From: Doryteuthis pealeii | Lineage: Eukaryota; Mollusca; Cephalopoda; Myopsida; Loliginidae | Length of the DNA stretch: 64,000 nucleotides | Reading direction: 5' to 3' | Assembly: GCA_023376005.1 (NCBI GenBank) | Contig: CM042145.1 | Span: forward strand, 14,238,993-14,302,992 | In this document: positions 50,301-59,055 of the stretch, in pieces | Layout of the letters: each line of letters opens with the position of its first letter | How positions within the stretch are numbered: the stretch's first letter is position 1 | Translations under genes and position numbers: made by a program | The notes under the pieces: model-generated | Seen by the model: the letters and a program-made list of their open reading frames with translations, nothing else | Databases searched by the model: none | Told to the model about the DNA's origin: nothing

Positions 50301-51594
50301 TCAAACATTTTCAAAAATATTTCAAGTGGTTTCATAACAATAAGAAACTCATTTCTACATCATAATTATTTTTTAAAAAAAATGTATTTGTACTTAATTT
50401 TTTAAATGGATTATTTCTAATTTAAGTTAGAACTATTTATTAAAAAAAACCAAAAAAAAGGAAAAACAAAAAAAACAATCATATATCCTAAAAATGGTAT
50501 ATGTTAACAATTATATGAATCAAATAAACTCACCACAATTGCTTTAAGGACCTCAGTTGTAATTGATGGCAATACCCTTTCATCATAATCAACTCCTAAA
50601 TTTGTGTAAATTTTGGGTAAAGACGGAATTTGTGGCCGGAAAAGAATTCTCAATGTGATATTGACATTTTGAAGATCTGAAGAAAAAATGTAAGTAACAA
50701 TTAAGTGAGACTGAAAAGAATGGGTGATAAATTTAAAGGAAAATAAAATTACAAAAGGAAATGAAAAGTGTTATTCACGTCTTTCTCTCAACATTTCCAA
50801 ATGCACCTCTTTATTAAAAATCTTTTTTTCCATAGTGTTCATAAATAAAATCCTATTTGGAAGCAGAATCACAACAGAATAATTTATCTTAAATTACATC
50901 TTATTTAGAAACCATGAAAATTTACATTTGTTCTTACATTTTATAAATCCTCAGAAATAAATGAAGAGTGAAAAATGTTTAAAAAGCCAATTGTCATATT
51001 TGATAATTATAACTTTTCATTTAGTAGTTAGGCTTTTTTTTTTGCTATTAAAATTGTCTTTATGAAGTAAAATTTGATTTTCTACAATATTAAAACAAGC
51101 AGTGCAATAACTTCCAATTTGGTTAGATACTGTTTAATGGCCCCTCTCAAAATCAATGCTAAATTATATATATATATAAGCCACTCTAACATACATAGAG
51201 ATGTGTGTATTTAAACAGTAAAGAACAGTTAAGCTGTCTGACTGATTCTGAATCGATCGCTGTAGGTAGCTCACAAAATGTCTAGCCACACTGAAGAGAC
51301 TTGATAAGTTGAAACACGTGTCTGTGGATGACGTTATCAAAAGACTTAGAGATTTAGCATTATAGTCTATTTCAGGGAGCATTCGCATCTGATGAGTCGG
51401 GAGAGTTAGACACTTTGTCTAAGCTCCCTGAAATAGACTATAATGCTAAATCTCTAAGTCTTTTGTTATTTCTTTACTTATATATTTGCTCTGTGACTAA
51501 CTTTAAGAGCACACATTGAGCTCTCAAACTGTGACAGGTTTTTAAAAAATAAAACTCTTGTGTCGTAAGGAAGATTTCTTTTCTAGACTTTTGG

Positions 51595-51635
<41 letters not shown>

Positions 51636-51764
51636 ATTGAAGAAAGTCAGGGTACTAAAATAGGAATTGCTTTTAATAAAGATATTATGAAGCTTTAAAT
51701 GAGTAAAATATTATTTTTAGAAGTTCAGCTTATTCAAATTGTTTTATTGTATATAACTAAACAT

Positions 51765-51806
<42 letters not shown>

Positions 51807-54800
51807 ACACACACACACACAAATTAAACCATGGAATTTCCACAAGTTCAACTAGTATATATTTAATAAAATAAAACATTAATATACAAGTTGAAATACC
51901 TCCAAGATCCTAAGACCAAAGCAACTAATAATGACACTAAAACAATTTCCTTGTACCGATGGTCAATTGGTGATGGTATTGTTTCAGTTAGACTCAAGTT
52001 ATACAAGAATGTTGGATACATAATTCTAAAAGGTTCTTGAATTTTTGTGAAAAATCTTTGTAGTCTTCAATCTTTTTGTTTTTTTGATAATTCTTTTTAC
52101 AGTAATATTTCAGATACACCATACAGGTCTGCTACAAATAATATGTGATCTATTGATTATGTACAGTAGCATAGAATTCAAAAAGAAACTGGTAATTCTT
52201 TTAGAGGAAAAATCATGGAAGATACCCAATAATGACAGGCAGATAGTTGACCTTTTGTTGACCTTGTATAGCTGTTCTCTGATTGGTCAGTCCAATTATG
52301 AGAACAAGTTAGAGATTTAGATGGGTAACTAAATGGAGCAGATGCAAAAATGACGTCCCTCCTGCAAATTTCTCCCCACGTGTGTTGGTCACTTTTGGGA
52401 ACTTTAATGAAGATGTCAAAAATAAGCAAAGTCTTGTGATCATTTATAAGAACAAGAACGGACATAAGGTTGAAGAAATCCCAAGAAGTTCCAGAAAGAA
52501 AATCAAAAGACCGTGAGAAACCAGCCCAGAATAGCAGATGACAACAAAAGATATAGGTGAAATATCTGGCCAGCTAAGAAGATAAGTATGGTAAGAAAAG
52601 AAGTAAGGTTATGCAACAAATGAATTTTTCAGAATTATTTTTAGGATTATAGTCATGCTATAGTTGCACATAATTTCTTATACCAAAATTTGAAAGAAGT
52701 GAAACGTATAACTAAGAAATAAAACCTCTTTATTTTTACAACTTTCCCCGGAGTCCAATAGGTCTGAATACCAAATATAAACTGTTTTGTTGGCTACAGA
52801 GGACAGACATGATTCCCAGTTATTGATATAGATACAAAATGCAATTTGGGAACATGATATTGTATTTCAAAAATTAAGTGCCCTATTATAACCAAATGTT
52901 ATTCATTGACAGGTGATGACAAATTAGTTGCTTTTTCACTTGATCTATTGATCAATTTTACTTCAAAATAATTGGATTAAAAACTTTCCTTCTATTTCAA
53001 TCAAAGAAGTAATTTTTCACTTGCCTTTACCTTCAATCCACTGTGTAGATTAGAAACTACAAATTTTGATCTCAAAATTTCTTGTAAACTTTTCAAAATC
53101 AGAATTAAGACATGCTGACAAAAAGGATACACTTCTGCCAATTTAATTTAGAAAAGTTGATTACTCTTGTTTGATGCATTTACAATATTTTCTTTTGTCT
53201 TTAATGTAAATAAGAAAAAAGTATTCCAAATGATAAATTTATTAATAAATGGAAAGTTAGTCAAGATTAAACTCAAGTCATCATTCTACAACAGTGAGGA
53301 ACAGTGCAGATAAGAAATGATTATATGCCAGTTTCAAAATAATAATTCTAGGTTTATTTATAAAACAATTATAATCTAACAGCAGAAAATGCTGGCAGAT
53401 ATTAGAATTTATAAAAGAAATGAAAACATAAAAAATTATAGCCATCACCAACAAAAATTAAAAGGAAAAAAAAAAAAAAAAAAAGTTAAGCTTTTTTGTT
53501 TATAATATAAGTTCATTTAAATAGTGATCCACTTAACAAATTCGCCAGAATGCCAAGAACACGAAAGAAAAAACAAAAATAGTACATGCAAAATTTTGCT
53601 TACCTTTGCTACCTGTGATGACAGGTATGTTACGGGGTCGTGATCTGCAGTCAAAAATAATGGGTTTCTGTATCCATGGAATTAAAAAATGTGTTCCTTC
53701 TCCAATCACGTAATTTTGTACACCACGAAATCTGTCAAATATCACAGCCTGGTGACCACCATCAACTGAGAAATGAAATAATTTAACAAAATTATTTATT
53801 AATATATACACACACACAAACTCTTAAGATACATTTCGTAATTGCATTAAGTGATTGGGCTAAACTCTTGCATAAAAAATTGGTACCAAAAATAGTTCAT
53901 TTCATAATAGTATAGTTAACCGAGGGCCGGTTTAGCTCAGTCAGTAGAGATTTCGCCTAGGAACCACAAGGTTCCTGGTTTGATACTGGTCCTCGCCTAA
54001 TCAGCGTATGAGTAGCACAGGGATCCGTGTGGTAAAGTAAGGAGCTGATGGTAGGTGTGGAACTCCACTTCAGACACGAAAACACTTGGTACCTAAAAAC
54101 AGTTTCTTTGTACTGCAATGATTGTATATATACACACACACACACACACACCTTTGGTTAGGAGCTAAATTTTTTCTATAAAGCAAACAACATAACTTTC
54201 AAAAATATATACATACAAGTATAGACTATTATTATATTGAGTATGTATTTACACAACTCCTCCAGGATGTAACACAAGGCCAATTTTTACATGGAGTAAA
54301 GCTAGTTTGAATTAAGAGTTTTTCCTTCTCCTAGACTGGTTGTCTAACCAAGGTTAAAGAACCCAATCTGTTCTACTATTTACCCATAGCTGCAAAAAGA
54401 CCAGATGGATTCATGCCTTTCTCAAAGGCATTAGTTTAAAGTGAAATGCAAACAGCCTCATCCAGGATTTGAACTGATCACTGATTTCATTTCCTACAAC
54501 GATAACTGTTACACTAAGCTTATTGCATTGAGCAACCCAAGAGTTAATTCTGTTGTCATTAGGAGCATTTAGAGAAACATGGAATATGCTGACTGCATCC
54601 TCTACACCAGGGGTCACCAAACTACAGCCCGCAGGCTGGCTCCGGCTCGCAAAGGCATTTTATCAGGCCCACCAATGGTACTTGAATTTGTAATGTATTT
54701 GATAATATTTTGAAAATAAATATGTTGGTTAAATTTGTCTTTGTGCATCTTACGCCACTCATCCATGAATATAACATGGAAAGATAAATTTTGTTTTAAT

Positions 54801-56172
54801 TCTTTTTCTCAGAGCTTTCGTTCTGGCTAGCAAGTATTGAACACAATAACAATGTTGCCTGCACTCGTTATTTTTTCAGTTATCTGGCCCACCGTGAAAA
54901 AAGTTTGGTAATCCCTGCTCTACAGATAGGTAAGACTAGGTATAATACATCTGGAGGTGAAGCTCCAGTTCCAGAGCTCTAGGGCATATGGAGTCATCCT
55001 CTAACAGCCATTATTTCCATTGAACAATCTTCCAGAAAAAGTAGTTAACAGTTCAATTTGAAATACATTAAAAATTGACGAGGTAAAGATTAGGAAAATA
55101 AAAATATATATAACATTAAATGAGCTAGTGATGAAGAACCAGATGGGACCCTAACAGGTACTACCACTCTGGGTCAGAGTTGATTTAGCAGCAATGGTGA
55201 TGAAGGGGTACTCCATATTCCCCAGAATTGGAACTTTCATCAGATAGAGTTTAACATCATACCCAGGACATTAAGACCATCAGCCACCACCTTCTAGCAC
55301 ATATATGATAAAAAGGGTTGGGGTTTGCCATAAGGGCAATAGAGTTGAGACAATCATATAGGTGCTAGGGCTTGATGTGACCAGCCTCTACAGCCGCATG
55401 TCTAGCCTAAGTAAGGGCCAAAGTAGAGTGTTGCAGGTCATGGACTGCTTGGCCACTAGGATTCCATCCTTAAGCATCACAGGTCGCAACCCCACGGCCA
55501 TTGGAGGAGGGTCTTACCCCTCTGTAGAGATGCAGTTGGTGTATTCTAAAGCCCCAGTTGACAGGGCTAGCAAATTATTTGTATTAAGTTACTTGAAGCT
55601 ATAATTGTTTACTAAGGATTATTTGTTACTTGGATTACATAAACGTTTATCATCATCATCATGTCGCACAATATTAGTATTATATTGTTATAGGATATCA
55701 GATATTCCTGATTATAGACAAATAATAACAATTTTAAAAGTGCAATAAATAAAAGATTTTAAAAAGATAAGAAAAAGGAGGGTATTGAAATATTGAAAAT
55801 ATAGTTATGATTGTAATCAAACATTTAGAAATAAATCAAATATCTGCATTAAATACGCCATAACGAGTTGATACGCCGTTAAACAAATAAACCAAACCAA
55901 CCTAAACTAGCTTAAGATGATGTTCCAGCGAACGAAAGGTGAAAATAAAAGAAAACGAAAGGAGAAGAATGGAAACAAACATTGGATCTTGCCAGAGAGA
56001 TGGGGAAAAAAAACTATGGAACATGAAGGTGACGGTGATAAGAATTGCAGTTGGTGCCCTTGGAAAAAAAGACTGGGGGAATTGGAGATCAGAGGATCCC
56101 TGCTGTGTCAATCGGACTACAGTGAAAAATCACCAATTAAAACTAGTGTGAAACACTCGCAAGGAGATGATG

Positions 56173-56203
<31 letters not shown>

Positions 56204-57619
56204 CAACAACAACGAATTGACCCAGACTGATAGTAAATCAGAAACCACTATTCAAACGAAAATTACATAAGGTTTTTTTTTCTTTTTTAAATATTCTACA
56301 ATCTCTTTTGAGATTACTACCAGTATGGTTATACAATGGTTAAGTATGTTTTAGAGGTTCATTTTTATATTAGAAAATTTCTATCTATGACAATAAACGA
56401 AATTTAATTGGGTGAATTGAATCAAATTCAATGATAAATTATAAAACTGAAATAAATTAATAAGAGAAACAACTTTGAGTGAAAAAAAAAAATTAATATA
56501 TTTCTTAGAATTTAAACACGGCTTTTCTGAATTATTGTAAAAGTTAAATAACAAAATGCTGATATTCATTTTGTTTTTTAAATCTGGGTTTAATCAATTT
56601 CTTAGGTCTACCTACAGAGAGAGAGAGAGGGGTGGAACTGACATTTTTCTTCCTCAATTAAATATATATATACAACAAAATTGTTATTAGGATTAACCGA
56701 CAAGTTTTGAAATCTCAGAAGAATGGAAACAACCCCTACGGAACAAATTTAAGGGCTTCGTTCAACATTGTTTCTCAATTATTTACGACTGAAATAAAAA
56801 CGATAAAAAAATCCTTGAGTTGGCCTGTTGCTCCGTAAGACAAATTAGAAGAAAAAAAAACAACAAAGTTTTACATAAATTTTGTAGATAATAATAGAAC
56901 AGAAAACAGGATTATATAGTAAAATAAAATCTAGCTTTAATAACGAAAACTCATTAATTGCCGGACTTAGACCCGAGATACACGCACACTAGGTACTTAT
57001 CTGGCTGCCTACGAAGGCTGGATATGAAACAAGGTCGTGTTTATCGTGGGGGTAGGGACAAAATTGGTTTAGTTCCCGTATGATATCCCTTTAGCAAGGC
57101 TTCGGCATCATAGATTGATCCGACACTATCCTGTTAAATCTAACGGGGAAAATGCAAGCTGGGGCAATTGCCCCTTCTGAAGGTGAGTCGTATCCCCGGC
57201 TACAGATGACCGGCTAAAACATGATTGAAAGACCGGTAAATTTGAAAAGAAAAAAAAATCCTTTGGGAAATTAAAAAGATACTTTAAAAAGATACACATA
57301 CATACAAAAATAAGATATAAAGGCTTTCAAAGATCAAAGAATCTTTAAATATCGAAATCATTCTTATGTAACAAACAATCATGTATTCTTTCATAACTAT
57401 ATATCTCGAATCTAGAATGACCTTCATGGAGGAAAGAGGGGGTGCGTGTCTATAGGAAAGAAGGTGTGCGCGTGTTCTTGCAACTTGATTATCTTTTAAT
57501 AGAAATCAAAGACATAAAAAAGTTTACTTACCATTGAATAAAGCTGATTGAATAATACCACCCGCTGCCACAAAACCGAGACCAATCCTCCCAATAACAT
57601 TAAATACTTTCTGGGCCAT
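41302..57619 (-). CDS. PHB: Prohibitin 1, six coding exons
   Basis: Subunit of the prohibitin ring complex of the mitochondrial inner membrane, which with PHB2 scaffolds inner-membrane proteins and modulates m-AAA protease, mitophagy and cristae. Minus-strand exons in reading order: 57619-57532, 53765-53604, 50676-50534, 47692-47576, 44887-44792, 41517-41302. All junctions are GT-AG and phases agree. The total is 822 nt, 273 residues plus TAG, against 272 in vertebrates. The N-terminus [20 protein letters not shown] is the hydrophobic membrane segment. The SPFH/band-7 domain (about residues 26-187) carries [20 protein letters not shown] and [15 protein letters not shown] coiled coil (about 175-215) includes [16 protein letters not shown]. 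The C-terminus is [14 protein letters not shown], slightly unlike the usual LPQ. No disruption was seen. It is convergent with NT5C3 and divergent from GABARAP. Confidence 0.97.
41637..42872 (-). mobile_element. Mariner-derived element, interrupted
   Basis: Left TIR tggtgagtcaaaagtttta and right TIR gggtgattcaaaagttttgc (minus). The minus strand keeps a transposase-like relic, [14 protein letters not shown], near 41770. The middle is replaced by about 0.4 kb of other DNA and a SINE with TSDs. Confidence 0.7.
42253..42541 (+). mobile_element. SINE family B with 14-bp target-site duplication
   Basis: The head has gtggtgtaatggttaaagtc and box B gttcaaatcc; the 3' end gaccttgtgtcgcatcctgc is intact. 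ATATATGGCAATCT flanks it at about 42239-42252 and 42542-42555. It sits inside a mariner copy. Confidence 0.8.
42879..43616. mobile_element. Second mariner-type element, ACGAGGGTCATTCAGT ends
   Basis: 20-bp TIRs: acgagggtcattcagtaaat at the left and, reversed, cacgagggtcattcagttga at the right, at TA-rich flanks. An inner foldback lies at 43060-43243. No intact frame. It directly abuts the preceding mariner copy. Confidence 0.7.
43060..43243. repeat. Foldback insert inside the mariner element
   Basis: Arms of about 62 bp (43060-43121 and 43181-43243) around tataagtctaacataatcaa and its complement. The loop contains gagttagtttaatggaaaaa, also found in the 58.4-kb foldback. Confidence 0.75.
43772..44290 (+). 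mobile_element. SINE family B split by a foldback MITE
   Basis: SINE sequence runs from 43772 to 43965 and resumes at 44243 (aaattcaaaccagctgtact). The interruption is the MITE at 43966-44236, flanked by aaaact copies. The insertion order is therefore readable. Confidence 0.7.
43966..44236. mobile_element. Foldback MITE, second copy
   Basis: Same arms as the element at 32717, with an A-rich loop and a duplicated right terminus (ggtcatatggtctga occurs twice). Flanking aaaact repeats mark the insertion site. Confidence 0.8.
44534..44676 (-). mobile_element. tRNA-like SINE of another type
   Basis: The minus strand starts gtctctgtggtgtagtggct (box A-like), then agttctaactccagtc (box B-like), then ttgctatgggttaagtag. 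It is not similar to families A or B beyond the boxes. Confidence 0.4.
44792..44887 (-). CDS. PHB: Prohibitin exon: coiled-coil start
   Basis: The acceptor is tatttgtag and the donor is gtaagt. It has 32 codons, [20 protein letters not shown] through KARYLVEK. Confidence 0.97.
45111..45164. repeat. (TA)n microsatellite, about 26 units
   Basis: Uninterrupted TA followed shortly by poly-T at 45179-45195. Confidence 0.95.
45405..45795 (+). repeat. AT-rich dispersed repeat, empty-site copy
   Basis: Same family (atttctttttgttaatggat; tagttttggttacagacaaa) but without the GC-rich insert. It lies in prohibitin intron 4-side DNA. Confidence 0.7.
46100..47087 (-). pseudogene. LINE fragment: RNase H domain and zinc knuckle
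   Basis: The minus strand encodes the RNase H domain of a non-LTR retrotransposon polyprotein: [18 protein letters not shown] (catalytic Glu), [14 protein letters not shown] (catalytic Asp) and [20 protein letters not shown] (His/Asp). A frameshift near 46705 separates it from the continuation [19 protein letters not shown] and a [16 protein letters not shown] zinc-knuckle-like motif around 46480-46520. It is 5'-truncated at a CA tract and extends into AT-rich 3' sequence. Such an RNase H domain occurs in the I/Jockey group of LINEs. It is a dead copy in a prohibitin intron. Confidence 0.8.
47234..47376. repeat. CA, TA and poly-A tracts
   Basis: (CA)n, then (TA)n to 47298, then a 32-base A run at 47345-47376, between the LINE relic and the 19-bp minisatellite. 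Confidence 0.95.
47418..47569. repeat. 19-bp minisatellite against a splice donor
   Basis: About seven copies of aatcaaataagaaataaat, with a few variant units at the left. The last unit ends 6 bp inside the intron from the donor of prohibitin's fourth coding exon. Confidence 0.9.
47576..47692 (-). CDS. PHB: Prohibitin exon: late SPFH domain
   Basis: The acceptor is cttcttccag and the donor is gtaagt. It has 39 codons, [20 protein letters not shown] through [11 protein letters not shown]. The intron side of its donor runs straight into a 19-bp tandem repeat. Confidence 0.97.
48005..48270 (-). repeat. Dispersed repeat D, reverse
   Basis: Contains the complements of the D landmarks: ggaccctaacatgtactacc and ttactccacattccccag. 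Confidence 0.65.
48464..48700. mobile_element. Short element with ttaactcttaa ends
   Basis: Second copy of the unit at 19008 in the same orientation, in a prohibitin intron. Confidence 0.6.
48735..49025 (-). repeat. GC-rich repeat copy
   Basis: Reverse orientation; includes ccgtcggcattccccctcaa and gctcctttaaatcaaggggc, ending near gtccgaagccactgg. Confidence 0.75.
49433..49530 (+). mobile_element. SINE family B, 5' fragment
   Basis: Matches only the head (ttataggaaatggaattggc, gttcaaatcctggac). Confidence 0.5.
49671..50125. mobile_element. Diverged copy of the AATGTATA-flanked foldback family
   Basis: Starts ggaccaagtctccaatatgc, retains aacatccttttatttaaa and gctattgaattttaatttgg. It lacks the second arm. 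Confidence 0.6.
50534..50676 (-). CDS. PHB: Prohibitin exon: central SPFH domain
   Basis: The acceptor is ttttcttcag and the donor is gtgagt. After the split Asp it encodes 47 codons, [14 protein letters not shown] through [14 protein letters not shown]. Confidence 0.97.
51286..51327 (+). ncRNA. Hammerhead self-cleaving ribozyme
   Basis: The full conserved core is present with correct spacing. Stem I is CCACA (51286-51290) paired with UGUGG (51323-51327). The core CUGAAGA is at 51291-51297. Stem II is GACUU/AAGUU with a GAU triloop (51298-51310, G-U closing pair). GAA is at 51311-51313. Stem III is ACA/UGU with loop CG (51314-51321). The cleavage triplet is GUC, with cutting after C51322. 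A GUC/GAC pairing could extend stem I beyond a 3x2 internal loop. The very short, palindromic stem III resembles ribozymes described in Penelope-like elements and animal retrozymes. It lies in intron 2 of prohibitin, on the opposite strand. Confidence 0.75.
51338..51465. repeat. Perfect 43-bp inverted repeat with 42-nt loop
   Basis: Arms 51338-51380 and 51423-51465 are exact reverse complements. The loop contains its own TTAGACA/TGTCTAA hairpin (51406-51422). Perfect arms imply a recent origin, for example an inverted end duplication of the mobile element that also carries the upstream hammerhead. Confidence 0.9.
51385..51446 (+). ncRNA. Weak third hammerhead-like fold
   Basis: CUGAUGA at 51389-51395 is flanked by GCAU (51385-51388), which pairs with AUGC (51443-51446). 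Stem II is a long bulged hairpin containing GGGAG/CUCCC and UUAGACA/UGUCUAA. GAA at 51430-51432 is followed by AUA/UAU stem III with triloop GAC, and H17 is A51442. It competes with the perfect 43-bp inverted repeat it sits in, so its activity is doubtful. Confidence 0.3.
51596..51822. repeat. Two TA tracts with a CA tail
   Basis: (TA)n at 51596-51632 and 51768-51810, then (AC)n to 51822. Confidence 0.9.
51830..53500. other. Prohibitin intron 2, unannotated part
   Basis: No domain in the frames at 52084-52465. Poly-A at 53467-53484. Confidence 0.5.
53604..53765 (-). CDS. PHB: Prohibitin exon: first half of SPFH domain
   Basis: The acceptor is atttctcag and the donor is gtaagc. It encodes [20 protein letters not shown] through [12 protein letters not shown] plus the first base of Asp84. 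Confidence 0.97.
53932..54095 (+). mobile_element. tRNA-derived SINE, family A
   Basis: The head ggccggtttagctcagtcag and box B-like ggtttgatactggtc are followed by gagtagcacagggatccgtg and ctgatggtaggtgtgg, as in the 2463 copy. The head is too degenerate to be a working tRNA. It lies in prohibitin intron 1. Confidence 0.75.
54251..54517 (-). mobile_element. SINE family B
   Basis: Reverse complement of the full body; includes ctcctagactggttgtctaa and catccaggatttgaact. It lies in prohibitin intron 1. Confidence 0.65.
54608..54920. mobile_element. hAT-type MITE
   Basis: Ends caggggtcaccaaactacag and, reversed, cagggattaccaaactttt. 8-bp target duplications CTCTACAC/CTCTACAG fit the hAT consensus. 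No coding capacity. Confidence 0.75.
54930..55650 (-). repeat. Dispersed repeat D fragments with unknown insert
   Basis: D landmarks occur at 54945-55000 and 55145-55290, and the family's ttacttgaagctataattgt tail at 55580-55640. Between 55300 and 55560 is a GC-richer stretch (ggtgctagggcttgatgtga) that I do not recognise. Confidence 0.5.
55990..56213 (+). pseudogene. LINE 3' end fragment with ATA/AAC tail
   Basis: [19 protein letters not shown] in one frame and [13 protein letters not shown] in the next look like the extreme C-terminus of LINE reverse transcriptase proteins (typically VIPIVIGALG...). A frameshift in an A-run joins them. It ends in an (ATA)n(AAC)n microsatellite at 56169-56213, typical of non-LTR tails. 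The 117-codon frame at 55917 is not a gene. Confidence 0.55.
56280..57510. other. Prohibitin intron 1, part near the start exon
   Basis: The stretch 56960-57240 is less AT-rich and has several CpG sites (gacccgagatacacgcacac; ttatcgtgggggtaggg). It may be a repeat or regulatory DNA; I see no gene. Confidence 0.4.
57532..57619 (-). CDS. PHB: Prohibitin exon with start codon
   Basis: ATG at 57619-57617. It encodes 29 residues plus one base (Val30 is split). The donor is gtaagtaaac. The start aligns with the vertebrate start, with no extension. Confidence 0.95.
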
Positions 57620-57691
57620 GCTGTATTTCGTCAGTCACCAAGTTAAGTAAACTAACGTAATTAAATCGCTCTCTTTTCAGACACGAAATCC
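57620..57691 (-). other. PHB: Prohibitin 5'UTR, part of the second exon
   Basis: Upstream of the ATG the minus strand reads back to an acceptor, cttatttacag, whose AG lies at 57693-57692. The 72 bases between would be 5'UTR continuous with the first coding exon. Confidence 0.65.
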
Positions 57692-57812
57692 CTGTAAATA
57701 AGATTAAATCAAATACAATTTATTGATGATGGCATTCAACAAAAATAATGATAATTGAAAGTAATTAATTTTGTTTTTTAAACAAATTATTCAAAGAAAG
57801 AATAATACTTAC

Positions 57813-57890
57813 TGGAATGCTGGAAAGACGTGACCTATAGTAAGACATGTGCTGAGCAAATCGCAGCGCCCCCTATCAAGAGGAAAGTAG
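57813..57890 (-). promoter_or_regulatory. PHB: Probable non-coding first exon and start region of prohibitin
   Basis: A donor reading gtaagtatta on the minus strand begins at 57812, preceded by a comparatively GC-rich stretch with cgctgcg and agggggcgct around 57865-57877. This fits a short non-coding first exon spliced to 57691. The upstream boundary is a guess; no TATA box was seen. Confidence 0.45.
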
Positions 57891-57941
57891 AAGTTATCTT
57901 TCCTTGTTCCCGTCCTCATATGACTGCGCCGTATTTTTATT

Positions 57942-57994
57942 TAAATTCATAACAGAGTAGTTAAATAATATTTAACTACTCTGTCATGAATTTA
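57942..57994. repeat. 53-bp palindrome upstream of prohibitin
   Basis: Two 26-base arms with one mismatch flank a single base at 57968. It could form a hairpin or cruciform about 60 bp upstream of the presumed first exon. Confidence 0.85.
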
Positions 57995-58097
57995 ATTTGA
58001 AAGTTTAAGATTTTCAGTTAAAAACAAAAAGCGAAAAATAAAAATGAAAAACTTTGGGTAATTATGAACTTTGGTTTAGTAAATTAGGGTTTATTTG

Positions 58098-58318
58098 TCT
58101 CATACCCCACCTGTATGGACTGGGCACAAGGCTCCGTTTTAACGTGGGCCCACCCACAAGCCGAAGCTAATGGGTGGGAGAGAACAAAAATTGCGTCGAT
58201 CCCATCGGCATTCCCCCCTAAAGGGGGGCGCCTCAGGCGCTGGGCAATAAACCCAGCCCTGCCCCCAAAGGGGCAGGTATTGCCTGGAGGGATGGCCCTC
58301 TGGGATTGACGCTATTAA
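58098..58318 (-). repeat. GC-rich repeat copy
   Basis: Reverse orientation; includes cgtcgatcccatcggcattc and aggcgctgggcaataaaccc. Confidence 0.75.
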
Positions 58319-58339
58319 TTTAACCCCGTAGGTTAGTAA

Positions 58340-58617
58340 ATTAGGGTGTCCCAGTAAAAACAGAACCCACAAATTTTGTAATAAAACTGTTGATTTTAAC
58401 TAGGGGGGTTTAGGGTTAGGGTTGGGGTTTAGGGTTAGTTTAATGGAAAAATAAATAAATAATTTGGGTTCTGTTTTTTTCTGGGTCACCCTGTATAGGG
58501 TGGCCCAGAAAAAAACAGAACCCAAACCCTAACCCCAACCCTACCCCCCAGTTAAAATTAACAGTTTTATTACAAAATCTTTGGGTTCTGTTTTTTCTGG
58601 GATACCCTAATTTACTA
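58340..58617. repeat. Nested palindromic MITEs with telomere-like core
   Basis: The outer arms gtcccagtaaaaacagaacc and ttctgttttttctgggat are inverted. A second inverted pair around gggtcaccctgtatagggtg sits in the middle. The G-rich strand reads agggttagggttggggttta (58405-58437). Confidence 0.75.
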
Positions 58618-58933
58618 AACAAAAGTTCATAATTACCAAACTTTGTCTCAAACCACAATTTGTTTAATTCATCATTAATTCATTTTTGTAATGATTGATA
58701 TTGATGATGATACCTATTTGAGGAGAGAGAGGTGCTGTCTGGTAGACGGATCCCCGGCCCCTAAACTGCAGCTTTTTACCTCTTTCTTCTTCCCCCCCAC
58801 TTTTTTGTTGGCCAAAGGCGGCTAGACGCAGAAGTCAAGGATATGATTTTAAAAATTATTTTATTATTTGAAATTAATTAATAAATTGAATTTTAAATTT
58901 TTTTATTTTTTTATTGTAATCGGTGTCATATAA

Positions 58934-59055
58934 GTTAAAGTTGGCGGAGTGGCGAATATCGGTATCAACCGGACAGCGAGGGAGTTTATAACCTTTTCGC
59001 TAGCACAAGCCCAAGGAGATTTTTTTGCTGGAGTGGAGCGCCACACCTATCGTCA
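58934..59055 (-). mobile_element. SINE family A, 3' portion
   Basis: Same tail (gttggcggagtggcgaatat, ggacagcgagggagt, gagcgccacacctatcgtca), without the head. Confidence 0.6.

Larger units (their letters stand above)
51180..51595 (+). mobile_element. Ribozyme-bearing element remnant, Penelope-like or retrozyme-like
   Basis: Non-coding DNA that contains the hammerhead, the perfect inverted repeat and a downstream stretch, ending at a (TA)n tract. Extent is approximate. Class assignment is inference from the ribozyme; no reverse transcriptase was seen. Confidence 0.4.

Noticed and set aside
53932..54010. Functional tRNA gene
   Set aside because: The same head occurs in other SINE copies with a shared tail, and its stems are degraded.
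55917..56270. 117-codon frame rich in Lys and Asn
   Set aside because: It reads through a LINE relic in the wrong frame and then an (ATA)n(AAC)n tail.
58405..58437. Interstitial telomere or chromosome end
   Set aside because: Only a few degenerate units, mirrored within a palindromic MITE.
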